NCBI GenBank assembly: GCA_018065295.1
Contig: JAGHTQ010000033.1
Span: 1 to 7,237, forward strand
DNA length: 7,237 bases
Direction: 5' to 3'
Source of the DNA: Candidatus Colimonas fimequi
GTDB taxonomy: Bacteria > Bacillota > Clostridia > Peptostreptococcales > Anaerovoracaceae
How positions within the stretch are numbered: the first letter of the stretch is position 1; the number at the start of each line of letters is the position of its first letter. The notes under the pieces were generated by a model that was not told where the DNA came from, searched no databases, and was given only the letters and a program-made list of their open reading frames with translations. The position numbers and the translations under genes were made by a program. Below are positions 1 through 7,082 of the stretch, piece by piece.

Positions 1-854
1 CTTATATCGTTAATCTCGATAATCTTTTTTCCCAGTCTAGAACTAATAGTTCCAATCTCAAGCTGAGGATTATCAAAGGTCTGTTTACCATCTTCGAGTT
101 CGTGGAATCTCTGGATTCTGCCCTTGGCCTTAGTAGTTCTAGCAGGTGCAGACCATCTTATCCATCTAAGTTCCTTCTTGTAGATAGCGGCACGCTTACG
201 CTCAGTAGCCATGGCCATCTGAAGTCTCTCCGACTTAGCAACAAGATACTTGTCGTAGTTGCCCTCGTAAGTTACCAGCTTGCCCTTCTCTATTTCGCAA
301 ATTCTGTCTGCAACACGCTCCAGGAAATATCTATCGTGAGTGATCATGAATACTGCGCCCTTGTAATCGATGAGGCGTTCTTCCATCCACTCGATGATAT
401 CGTTATCCATGTGGTTTGTAGGCTCATCAAGAACAAGGAGATTGCTGTTACCAGCGAAAACCGCTGCAATTGCAACCTTCTTACGCTGTCCACCGGACAG
501 CTGGCCCATCTTCTTGTCGTAGTCTTCCAGGTTCATTTTGCTTAAAAATGACTTGCAGACGTACTCTTCGACACCTGCTCCCGCATACTCCATAACCTGC
601 TCAGTTACAGTCTTATCAGGATCATAGTCAGGGTTCTGTGGCAGGTAGCCAACTCTCAGATCGTTGCTTCTAGAGATCTCGCCATCGTCTGGCTCCAGCG
701 CACCAGCAATTATCTTCAAAAGAGTGGACTTGCCACTGCCATTGACACCGACAAGTCCAGTTTTTTCGCCTTCGTGGATTATTAAATTAATGTCAGTGAG
801 AAGTGTCTTCTCAGTGAAGCTTCTGCTTATGTGTCTTAATGTCAGCAGATCCAT
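1..854 (-). CDS. ABC-F family ATPase, Uup/YfmR-like (3' end outside window)
   Basis: ABC-F proteins are soluble twin-ATPase proteins without membrane domains that act on the ribosome; the Uup/YfmR branch is linked to relief of stalled translation. The window holds the first 284 residues, which I translated by hand from the ATG at 854; full-length members have roughly 600 or more. Visible in the first ATPase domain are Walker A GVNGSGKST (36-44), the Q-loop glutamine Q73 (GYLPQ), the signature LSGGQ (119-123), Walker B with the ABC-F-type LLVLDEPTNHMD (139-150, catalytic E144) and the switch histidine H173 (ITHDR). The charged inter-domain linker starts near 205, and its ELRWIR...ARTTKAKGRIQRF pattern (228-250) is what suggests Uup/YfmR rather than EttA or a resistance protein. 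The start is supported by a ribosome binding site 7 nt upstream, just after the pfkA stop. The family is near certain; the subfamily is an inference, since the second ATPase domain and C-terminal tail are not visible. Confidence 0.93.
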   Translation of the reverse strand, partial: MDLLTLRHISRSFTEKTLLTDINLIIHEGEKTGLVGVNGSGKSTLLKIIAGALEPDDGEISRSNDLRVGYLPQNPDYDPDKTVTEQVMEYAGAGVEEYVCKSFLSKMNLEDYDKKMGQLSGGQRKKVAIAAVFAGNSNLLVLDEPTNHMDNDIIEWMEERLIDYKGAVFMITHDRYFLERVADRICEIEKGKLVTYEGNYDKYLVAKSERLQMAMATERKRAAIYKKELRWIRWSAPARTTKAKGRIQRFHELEDGKQTFDNPQLEIGTISSRLGKKIIEINDI

Positions 855-861
855 TAACTAG

Positions 862-868
862 TCCTTTC
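862..868 (-). promoter_or_regulatory. Ribosome binding site of the ABC-F gene
   Basis: The minus strand reads GAAAGGA, then 7 nt, then ATG at 854. The site begins immediately after the TAA stop of pfkA (869-871), so ribosomes ending pfkA would stop right on it. This supports ATG 854 as the start and suggests re-initiation or coupling. No promoter or terminator fits in the 14-nt gap. Confidence 0.75.
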
Positions 869-1828
869 TTATGACAGAGTGTTAACCAGGTTATACATAT
901 CCATGTTAAAGTCTCTCTTAAGCTGAAGTGCTTCTTCCAGATCGATTGCTACGATTTCGCCCTCGCAAATACCGATTGCCTTGCTTGGTTCGTCATCGTA
1001 TAACAGCTTAACAGCCTTAGCGCCTGTCATTGCAGCCAGGATTCTATCATTACCTGTTGGAGTGCCGCCTCTCTGAATGTGTCCTGGAATGACAACTCTT
1101 GCTTCCTTACCAGTAATGCTCTGAATTATATCAGCCAGTTCCTGTGTAGGAATATCAACGCCTTCAGCCTTGAGGATAATGTTGTGAAGCTTACCCTCTT
1201 CGTGTCCCTGGAGCACGTGTCTGCATACAGCATTAACGTCAGGTTCAACTTCAGGTACGAGAATTGAATCTGCACCACCTGCAAGACCAGCATAAAGTGC
1301 CAGGTCGCCGCAGCGTCTACCCATGATTTCGATAATGGATGTTCTGTCGTGTGATGAAGACGTATCTCTAATCTTTGAAATCAGGTCCAGAATAGTGTTA
1401 AGAGTTGTATCAAAACCGATTGTGTAATCAGTATATCCCAGGTCATTATCGATAGTGCCTGGAAGACCCATTACAGTGATTCCTCTCTTGCTAAGTTCAA
1501 GGGCTCCCTTAAGTGATCCGTCGCCACCGATTACAATAAGGCCTTCGATTTCAAAAGTCTTAAGGATATCAACAGCGTGATTAACGCCTTCTTCTGTCTT
1601 AAATCTTTCGCTTCTAGCAGTTCTCAGGATAGTGCCGCCTCTCTGGAGAATATCTCCAACACTTCTCCAGTCCATCTTATGGATGTCTCCTTCCAGAAGG
1701 CCTTCGTATCCTCTCTTGATACCATACACTTCCATACCCATGCTCAATGCCTGTCTAACAACAGCTCTAATAGCTGCGTTCATGCCGGGAGCATCGCCAC
1801 CGCTAGTTAATACACCAATTCTTTTCAT
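869..1828 (-). CDS. pfkA: ATP-dependent 6-phosphofructokinase
   Basis: This cytoplasmic enzyme phosphorylates fructose 6-phosphate to fructose 1,6-bisphosphate with ATP, the committed step of glycolysis. At 319 residues it has the usual length of the bacterial PfkA homotetramer subunit and aligns along its whole length with the Bacillus type. Visible are the ATP-site GGD near the N-terminus (10-12), GGDGS (101-105), in which G104 marks ATP rather than pyrophosphate as donor, PGTIDND (123-129) with the catalytic base D127, the substrate motif MGR (169-171), and GHIQRGG (249-255) followed by DR (261-262). Residues at the classical allosteric site are kept: R21, R25, R154, R162 and K213, in nearly the same numbering as the E. 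coli and Bacillus enzymes. ADP activation and phosphoenolpyruvate inhibition are therefore plausible. It lies 14 nt after dnaE and 14 nt before the ABC-F gene, with no promoter of its own that I can see, so it is probably read from the dnaE promoter. Confidence 0.98.
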   Translation of the reverse strand: MKRIGVLTSGGDAPGMNAAIRAVVRQALSMGMEVYGIKRGYEGLLEGDIHKMDWRSVGDILQRGGTILRTARSERFKTEEGVNHAVDILKTFEIEGLIVIGGDGSLKGALELSKRGITVMGLPGTIDNDLGYTDYTIGFDTTLNTILDLISKIRDTSSSHDRTSIIEIMGRRCGDLALYAGLAGGADSILVPEVEPDVNAVCRHVLQGHEEGKLHNIILKAEGVDIPTQELADIIQSITGKEARVVIPGHIQRGGTPTGNDRILAAMTGAKAVKLLYDDEPSKAIGICEGEIVAIDLEEALQLKRDFNMDMYNLVNTLS

Positions 1829-1838
1829 TTTTATTCAC

Positions 1839-1844
1839 CCTCCT
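1839..1844 (-). promoter_or_regulatory. Ribosome binding site of pfkA, overlapping the dnaE stop
   Basis: The minus strand reads AGGAGG, then 10 nt, then the pfkA ATG at 1828. The dnaE stop TAG (1843-1845) shares two bases with this site (GGATAGGAGG). That arrangement points to a shared message and possible translational coupling of pfkA to dnaE. The spacer is a little long but within the working range. Confidence 0.85.
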
Positions 1845-4800
1845 ATCCTTTATAGTTTGATTCGCCTACAACGGATATTATCATCTTCCTGAAGCTGTCA
1901 TCTGCGCTTACCCAAAGGTTCTCTTCTGTTCTAAAAGATCCCCCCTGTGGCAGGTAAACGATAGCCTGACATTTACCCGGATGTCTCAGCATTACTGCCT
2001 TGAGCTGCTCCAGTACTGCAGGAACATTGTCAGCCTTATCGGCTGGAATCCTTATTTTAACAAGGCCTTCTGGCTGCACCGCGGATGCAACCGGCTCCTT
2101 CTTAGGAGCGGGAGCACGGTCATAAGCGGGAGCACCGCCACCTCTATTATCTCTGTTTCTTCCTCCTGAACCAATCTCGTTTGCTATCTTAAGGTCAACG
2201 ATATTGTCAGCAAGGAGCTTAGGAAGCTCCCCTTCTTTGAAGTTAATAGTTCCTGATACGCCGATGATCGAATCCTCTTTAATCAGATCCGCACACTTCT
2301 CATATACGTTAGGGAATACCACGACTTCAACGTTGCCATAAAGGTCTTCCATGTCAACAAAGGCCATCATCTTATTACTCTTGGTAATGAGATTCTTCTT
2401 GGCAGTGATGATACCCGCCATCTTAGCCTTCATGCCGTCTTCGATGTTGGAGTTATTAGCTCCGTTCTCTTCATCTTCAAGAACTTCTGCCAGATCCTGA
2501 GCAGTAACCGATGTAAGTCTCTTAATCTTATCCTCATACTCACGCAAAGGATGATCGGACAGATACACACCCAGCATCTCCTTCTCCATAGCCATGAGAA
2601 GGTCCTTGTCGAAATTCTTCACATCTGGCAGCCTGTTCATGGATCTTGTCTCTTCCATGGTCTCTGCAGCCAGCTGGAACAGGGACATCTGTCCCTCAAT
2701 ATTTCTCTTGGCGTTACTCTGAGCCGACTCGATGAGACTCTCATATACGCCAATCATTGCTGCTCTGTTCTCGTTAAGACTATCCAGGGCGCCTGCGCGG
2801 ATCATGCTCTCCATCGCCTTCTTGTTCATGCGATGGATGTCCACGTTCTCAATCATTCTGAAGATATCAGGGAATGGACCCTTCTCTTCTCTTGCCTCGA
2901 TAATCGCATCGATTACCTGCTCGCCAACGTTCTTGATGCCGAGAAGACCGAATCTGATCTTGCCATCTTCTACGCTGAAGCGCTTCTGACTCTTATTAAC
3001 ATCTGGTGGGAGCACTTCAATACCCATCTCTGTACAGTTTCTCATGTAGTTTGAAATGGATGCTGAATCTCCCATGACACTTGTCATAAGAGCAGCCATG
3101 TATTCAACCGGATAGTGAACCTTCAGATATCCAGTCTCATAGGCAACTACTGCGTACGCAGCAGCGTGGGATTTGTTAAATGCGTATTCAGCGAAGCTTA
3201 CCATGGAGTTGAAGATTTCTTCTGCAGCTTCCTTAGGTACGCCGTTTCTAACGCATCCAGCAATCTCAACATTGCCGTCATCGTCTAACTTACCGTTAAT
3301 GAAATACTCCTTCTCCTGGAGCATGACGTCCATCTTCTTCTTACTCATGGCACGTCTTACAAGGTCTGAACGGCCATATGAATATCCGCCCAGATCTCTT
3401 ACAATCTGCATTACCTGTTCCTGGTATACCATGCAGCCGTAAGTAACGCCAAGAATTGGCTCAAGGCTTTTATCGATATACTGAATATTATCAGGATGCT
3501 TCTTGTTATCAATGTATGTAGGAATCGATGCCATAGGGCCAGGTCTATAAAGGGAAATACCCGCTACAACATCTTCGAAGCAGTCAGGCTTCAGGTTCTT
3601 CATGAATGAAGTCATACCACCCGCTTCAAGCTGGAATATACCCTGAGTATTACCCTTGGCAATAGCCTCATATACCTTAGGATCATCGTAATCCATCTTA
3701 GAGAAATCGATCTTCACACCGTGGTTCTCTTCAATCATCTTCAGTGCGTCTCTGATTGTAGTCAGGTTTCGCAGACCCAGGAAGTCCATCTTGAGAAGAC
3801 CAAGTTCCTCAATTGTCGTCATGTTAAACTGAGTAGCCAGTCCCTTATCACCCATATACAAAGGAACGTACTCATCTACTGCAGCCTTTGAAATTACAAC
3901 GCCTGCCGCATGTGTTGATGCATGTCTAGGCATGCCTTCAATTGACTTGGCAGTGTCGATAACCTTGCGTGCAGTCTCGTCACTCTCATAGAGCGTCTTA
4001 AAATCAGGACTTGCTTCCATAGCCTTATCAAGAGTCATCTTGAGGGCATTAGGAATCGCCTTGGCAATGGCGTCAGTCTCTGAATAACTCACGTTAAGTA
4101 CGCGGCCAACGTCACGAACGGCCTGCTTGGCCTTCATTGTACCGAAGGTAACAATCTGTGAAACGTTGTCGCTGCCATATTTGCGCGTAACATAGTCGAT
4201 AACCTCACCACGTCTCTCCGCGCAAAAGTCTATATCGATATCAGGCATGCTGACTCTCTCAGGATTAAGGAATCGTTCGAAAATCAGACTGTATTTAATC
4301 GGATCTATATCCGTAATTCGCAAAGTGTACGCTACGATACTACCTGCAGCAGAACCTCTGCCAGGGCCAACCATGATGTTCTGGCTCTTAGCATAATTGA
4401 TGAAGTCCCAAACGATAAGGAAGTATTCAACGTAGCCCATGTTCTCGATGGTTGTAAGTTCGTAGTCCAGTCTATCTGAAAGTGCCTTCCAGTCATCGCC
4501 AGTGGCATTAGGATAACGCTCCTTAAGGCCGTCACTGCAAAGCTTGCGCAAGTACTCTCTATTATTGAATCCTTCTGGTGGTACGAATTCAGGCAGATGC
4601 AGTTCACCGAAGGTGAATGTAACATCGCACTGGTCCGCAATCTTAGCTGTGTTGTCCACAGCTTCAGGAATATTGGCGAAAATCTTTCTCATCTCCGCTT
4701 CTGACTTGAGATAGAACTGGTCGTTACTGAATCTCATTCTATCTGGCTCGTCAACGGTAGTACCCATCTGAATACACATGAGTACGTCCTGTGAGAATGC

Positions 4801-5439
4801 GTCTTCCTGTCTAACGTAGTGAACGTCGTTTGTCGCAACAAAAGGAATGCCTGTCTCTGCGTGGATTCTCTTCATATCCGGGAGAATTCTAGCTTCTTCT
4901 TCAAGGCCCTGATCCTGAAGTTCAAGATAGAAGTTGCCCTTGCCGAAGATGCTCTCCATCTTAACAGCCTCTTCCTTAGCGCTCTTATAGTCACCATTGA
5001 GAAGATGATTCTGCACCTTACCTGCAAGACATGCACTTAATGCAATAATGCCTTCGCTGTACTGGGACAGAACTTCTTCGTCAATTCTTGGTTTATAGTA
5101 AAATCCGTTTCTATAGCCTTCAGATACGATCTTCATCAGGTTCTGGTAGCCCTGGTTATTCTTAGCAAGAAGAACCAGATGTCCCATTCTCTTATCCTTA
5201 TCGGCGTCCTTATCGAATCTAGTTCTAGCCGCTGTATATACTTCGCATCCGATAATCGGCTTGATGCCCTGCTTGTGGCACTCCCTATAGAAATCAATGA
5301 CACCAAACATTACACCATGGTCAGTGATTGCAAGGGATTCCATGCCCAGCTCCTTGGCATGCGCAACAAGATCCTTGATACGTGATGCGCCATCAAGCAA
5401 GCTGTACTCAGTATGAACATGTAAATGTGTGAATGCCAT
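1843..5439 (-). CDS. dnaE: DNA polymerase III subunit alpha (DnaE), C-family polymerase with intact PHP domain
   Basis: DnaE extends DNA at the replication fork; in PolC-bearing Bacillota it usually works beside PolC, mainly on the lagging strand. The product has 1198 residues, close to full-length DnaE1. Domains in order: PHP (5-275), with all expected metal ligands apparently present (H7, H9, D16, H41, E66, H87, C137, D205, H207); polymerase core, with PGRGSAAGS (359-367) and PDIDIDF (399-405) giving catalytic D402 and D404, and KMDFLGLR (550-557) giving the third aspartate D552; fingers with YRPGPM (631-636) and DLVRRAM (692-698); helix-hairpin-helix (GIKNVGE, 834-840); a beta-clamp motif QMSLF (917-921); OB fold (about 1003-1085); a Gly/Arg/Pro/Ala-rich linker (about 1088-1122); and a C-terminal domain (about 1125-1196). 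The start at 5439 gives the family N-terminus MAFTHLHVHT and sits 6 nt after AGGAGG. An in-frame GTG at 5496 lies upstream of the likely transcription start and is rejected. First gene of the dnaE-pfkA-ABC-F series. Confidence 0.98.
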   Translation of the reverse strand: MAFTHLHVHTEYSLLDGASRIKDLVAHAKELGMESLAITDHGVMFGVIDFYRECHKQGIKPIIGCEVYTAARTRFDKDADKDKRMGHLVLLAKNNQGYQNLMKIVSEGYRNGFYYKPRIDEEVLSQYSEGIIALSACLAGKVQNHLLNGDYKSAKEEAVKMESIFGKGNFYLELQDQGLEEEARILPDMKRIHAETGIPFVATNDVHYVRQEDAFSQDVLMCIQMGTTVDEPDRMRFSNDQFYLKSEAEMRKIFANIPEAVDNTAKIADQCDVTFTFGELHLPEFVPPEGFNNREYLRKLCSDGLKERYPNATGDDWKALSDRLDYELTTIENMGYVEYFLIVWDFINYAKSQNIMVGPGRGSAAGSIVAYTLRITDIDPIKYSLIFERFLNPERVSMPDIDIDFCAERRGEVIDYVTRKYGSDNVSQIVTFGTMKAKQAVRDVGRVLNVSYSETDAIAKAIPNALKMTLDKAMEASPDFKTLYESDETARKVIDTAKSIEGMPRHASTHAAGVVISKAAVDEYVPLYMGDKGLATQFNMTTIEELGLLKMDFLGLRNLTTIRDALKMIEENHGVKIDFSKMDYDDPKVYEAIAKGNTQGIFQLEAGGMTSFMKNLKPDCFEDVVAGISLYRPGPMASIPTYIDNKKHPDNIQYIDKSLEPILGVTYGCMVYQEQVMQIVRDLGGYSYGRSDLVRRAMSKKKMDVMLQEKEYFINGKLDDDGNVEIAGCVRNGVPKEAAEEIFNSMVSFAEYAFNKSHAAAYAVVAYETGYLKVHYPVEYMAALMTSVMGDSASISNYMRNCTEMGIEVLPPDVNKSQKRFSVEDGKIRFGLLGIKNVGEQVIDAIIEAREEKGPFPDIFRMIENVDIHRMNKKAMESMIRAGALDSLNENRAAMIGVYESLIESAQSNAKRNIEGQMSLFQLAAETMEETRSMNRLPDVKNFDKDLLMAMEKEMLGVYLSDHPLREYEDKIKRLTSVTAQDLAEVLEDEENGANNSNIEDGMKAKMAGIITAKKNLITKSNKMMAFVDMEDLYGNVEVVVFPNVYEKCADLIKEDSIIGVSGTINFKEGELPKLLADNIVDLKIANEIGSGGRNRDNRGGGAPAYDRAPAPKKEPVASAVQPEGLVKIRIPADKADNVPAVLEQLKAVMLRHPGKCQAIVYLPQGGSFRTEENLWVSADDSFRKMIISVVGESNYKG

Positions 5440-5445
5440 CTTGTA

Positions 5446-5451
5446 CCTCCT
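5446..5451 (-). promoter_or_regulatory. Ribosome binding site that fixes the dnaE start
   Basis: The minus strand reads AGGAGG, then TACAAG, then ATG at 5439. A perfect site with a 6-nt spacer decides for the ATG at 5439 over the in-frame GTG at 5496, which has no such site in front of it. Confidence 0.9.
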
Positions 5452-5467
5452 ATACTCATACATAGTT

Positions 5468-5476
5468 ATCATATCA
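5468..5476 (-). promoter_or_regulatory. Extended -10 promoter of the dnaE operon
   Basis: The minus strand carries TGATATGAT: a TATGAT -10 box (5473 down to 5468) with the TG of an extended -10 one base upstream. Transcription would start near 5461, leaving a leader of about 22 nt. The hexamer 17 nt upstream (GTGCAG, 5496 to 5491) is a poor -35 match, which the extended -10 could offset. The spacer is the GC-rich tract GCCGGCGCC. This is a consensus reading only. Confidence 0.55.
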
Positions 5477-5515
5477 CAAACAGGCGCCGGCTGCACGATG
5501 AGAGACCATTTTTGA

Positions 5516-5541
5516 ATGTGTTTTTTATATGTGTTTTTTAT
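5516..5541. repeat. Perfect tandem duplication of a 13-bp T-rich unit
   Basis: ATGTGTTTTTTAT occurs twice back to back (5516-5528 and 5529-5541) without a mismatch. It sits between the two divergent promoters, at about -54 to -79 relative to the likely start of the L,D-transpeptidase message and about -55 to -80 relative to that of dnaE. The T6 tracts repeat every 13 bp. It could be a curved or RNA polymerase alpha-binding tract, a paired regulator site, or a chance slippage duplication. Confidence 0.85.
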
Positions 5542-5560
5542 GTAATTTACACCTAGTACG

Positions 5561-5588
5561 TTGTAATTTTATGGACTCAATTTATAAT
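5561..5588 (+). promoter_or_regulatory. Sigma-A-type promoter of the L,D-transpeptidase gene
   Basis: TTGTAA (-35, 5561-5566), a 16-bp spacer, then a perfect TATAAT (-10, 5583-5588). The predicted start is near 5595, giving a leader of about 30 nt that contains the ribosome binding site. The upstream DNA is very AT-rich and includes the tandem repeat at 5516-5541. Confidence 0.75.
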
Positions 5589-5611
5589 ATAATCAACGGG
5601 ATAGATTAAAT

Positions 5612-5617
5612 AGGAGA
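5612..5617 (+). promoter_or_regulatory. Ribosome binding site of the L,D-transpeptidase gene
   Basis: AGGAGA, then a 7-nt spacer (TGAGAAA), then ATG at 5625. It supports this start, which also gives a proper N-terminal MKK signal anchor. Confidence 0.85.
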
Positions 5618-5624
5618 TGAGAAA

Positions 5625-7022
5625 ATGAAGAAGATAATCGTATCATTTTGCGTATTAATACTGGTACTTGCCGCAGCCTTCGGCGGACTTCTGTTCGCCT
5701 ACACACAGAGCGATGACTACACCAGCGACAAGTTCCCTGCAAACTACAAGATCAACGGAATTGACGTCTCTGGACAGACATATGATGAGGCAAGAAAGAC
5801 ACTGGCAGATCAGTGGAATCATCAAACTTTTCACGTTACTGACGAGAGCGGCAATGACCTGGTTACTTTCACTAACTTCGGCTGCACTTATAACATTGCA
5901 GGCTCCCTGGAGAAGGTTAAGCACGACAATCTGCTCATGTCAGCTCTCAACCATTATTCCAAGGCACCAGTTGATGCTGACATGAAGATGGCTGTTAAGA
6001 CATGCAGCAACGAGTTCCGCAAGAAGCTGATGAACTCAGACTTCCTCAATCAGGATTCAGTAACTGAAACTGTGGACGCATACGTTGATGTTACCGACCC
6101 TGCATTCCCTATCGTTAAGGAAGTTTACGGTACTAAGATCGATGGCGAGAAGTTCTTCGACAAGGTAGTTCGCAACATTTCTGCTGGTACTCTCAAAATG
6201 ACATTTAATCCAGAAGAATTCTACGAGCAGCCTAAGGTTCTCTCAGATGACGAGACCCTTCTTGCATATCAGAAGTTCTGTCAGGAGAAGTTGAATCAGA
6301 AGATTACATACGATATCGGTGATGAGTCATTCACAATCAACAAGGAAGACCTGGCTAGCATGTACGCTACTGATGGTTCCGGCAATCCTAATGAAGAAGG
6401 CATTGAGGAATTCGTAGCACGTCTTGCCAAGACTTACGATAACGTTGGTGCTGAGAGAACGATCACTACCCTTCGCGACAAGAAGGTTACTATCAAGGGC
6501 GGTACCGAAGGCTGGAAGATTGACCAGGATGCAGAGGCTGAGCAGCTGGCCAAGGATCTGACTGATGGCGAAGATGTAACTCGCAAGCCTAAATATAGTC
6601 AGGAAGGCTACGGTGATTACACAAGAACAGTTGGCGACACTTACATCGACGTTGACTTCACTAAGCAGGAAGTTTACGTATTCATCAGGGGCAAGGACAA
6701 GTTCCACTGCAAGGTTGTTACTGGCGACAAATCCAAGGGCAAGTCAACTCCCGAAGGTCTCTGGTACGTTAAGAACAAGCTGAGAGATGTTACAATGCGC
6801 GGCACTAATGCTGACGGCTCCAAGTACGAAGTTCCAGCTCTCTACTGGATGGGAATAACCCCTAACGGCATCGGATTCCACGACTCCAACTGGAGAACCG
6901 AATTCGGCGGCGACATCTGGAAGACTAATGGCTCCCACGGCTGCATCAACATGCCTAAGGATAAGATTCCTGATATGTTCAAGATCGTTAAGGTTGGAAT
7001 GCCAGTGCTCATGCATAACTAA
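5625..7022 (+). CDS. Membrane-anchored L,D-transpeptidase (PG_binding_4 + YkuD)
   Basis: YkuD-type L,D-transpeptidases act outside the membrane, taking a tetrapeptide stem through a catalytic cysteine and making 3-3 cross-links that classical penicillins do not block, or attaching other amines or proteins to peptidoglycan. The 465 residues begin with MKK and a hydrophobic segment (about 4-26) with no lipobox, so a signal anchor is likely. Next comes a region with INGIDVSG (43-50), typical of the start of the PG_binding_4/YoaR-like module, then a second such module (about 205-322; YDNVGAERT at 271-279, GGTEGWKID at 292-300). The YkuD domain spans about 339-464: TPEGLW (375-380), the conserved histidine H419 in GFHDSNWR, and the catalytic motif SHGCINM (437-443) with H438 and C440. 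The frame ends in two stops in a row (TAATAA, 7020-7025). Alone on its strand between its own promoter and terminator. Domain order matches the common clostridial enzymes; its acceptor cannot be read from sequence. Confidence 0.96.
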   Translation: MKKIIVSFCVLILVLAAAFGGLLFAYTQSDDYTSDKFPANYKINGIDVSGQTYDEARKTLADQWNHQTFHVTDESGNDLVTFTNFGCTYNIAGSLEKVKHDNLLMSALNHYSKAPVDADMKMAVKTCSNEFRKKLMNSDFLNQDSVTETVDAYVDVTDPAFPIVKEVYGTKIDGEKFFDKVVRNISAGTLKMTFNPEEFYEQPKVLSDDETLLAYQKFCQEKLNQKITYDIGDESFTINKEDLASMYATDGSGNPNEEGIEEFVARLAKTYDNVGAERTITTLRDKKVTIKGGTEGWKIDQDAEAEQLAKDLTDGEDVTRKPKYSQEGYGDYTRTVGDTYIDVDFTKQEVYVFIRGKDKFHCKVVTGDKSKGKSTPEGLWYVKNKLRDVTMRGTNADGSKYEVPALYWMGITPNGIGFHDSNWRTEFGGDIWKTNGSHGCINMPKDKIPDMFKIVKVGMPVLMHN

Positions 7023-7040
7023 TAAAATCAACATTTATTT

Positions 7041-7076
7041 AAAGCACATAGTGAACTCATTGCGTGCTTTTTTTTT
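7041..7076 (+). terminator. Intrinsic terminator of the L,D-transpeptidase gene
   Basis: AAAGCAC (7041-7047) pairs with GTGCTTT (7064-7070). A 2x2 internal mismatch follows, then a short upper helix (7050-7053 with 7058-7061) closed by an AACT loop. The hairpin runs into a tract of nine Ts (7068-7076). It lies 18 nt after the stop codon. The left flank is not T-rich in the opposite direction, so it should act on plus-strand transcription only. Confidence 0.88.
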
Positions 7077-7082
7077 GTTTGA

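Noticed and set aside
2551..3054. Plus-strand open frame of 167 codons opposite dnaE
   Set aside because: It lies fully antisense to a conserved polymerase region, resembles no known protein and is a by-product of dnaE codon use.
4332..4640. Second minus-strand open frame of 102 codons inside dnaE
   Set aside because: It overlaps the polymerase core in another frame and has no recognisable domain.
5481..5493. GC-rich near-palindrome CAGGCGCCGGCTG upstream of dnaE as an operator
   Set aside because: It is made of two overlapping 6-bp palindromes with mismatches across the full length and has no second copy nearby, so evidence for an operator is too thin.
5440..5496. N-terminal extension of dnaE by 19 codons from an in-frame GTG at 5496
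   Set aside because: It has no ribosome binding site, spans the likely -10 promoter, and adds residues absent from the DnaE family; ATG 5439 has a perfect AGGAGG 6 nt upstream.
6327..7034. Minus-strand open frames opposite the L,D-transpeptidase (6327-6707 and 6744-7034)
   Set aside because: Both lie opposite conserved parts of the transpeptidase and have no family features.
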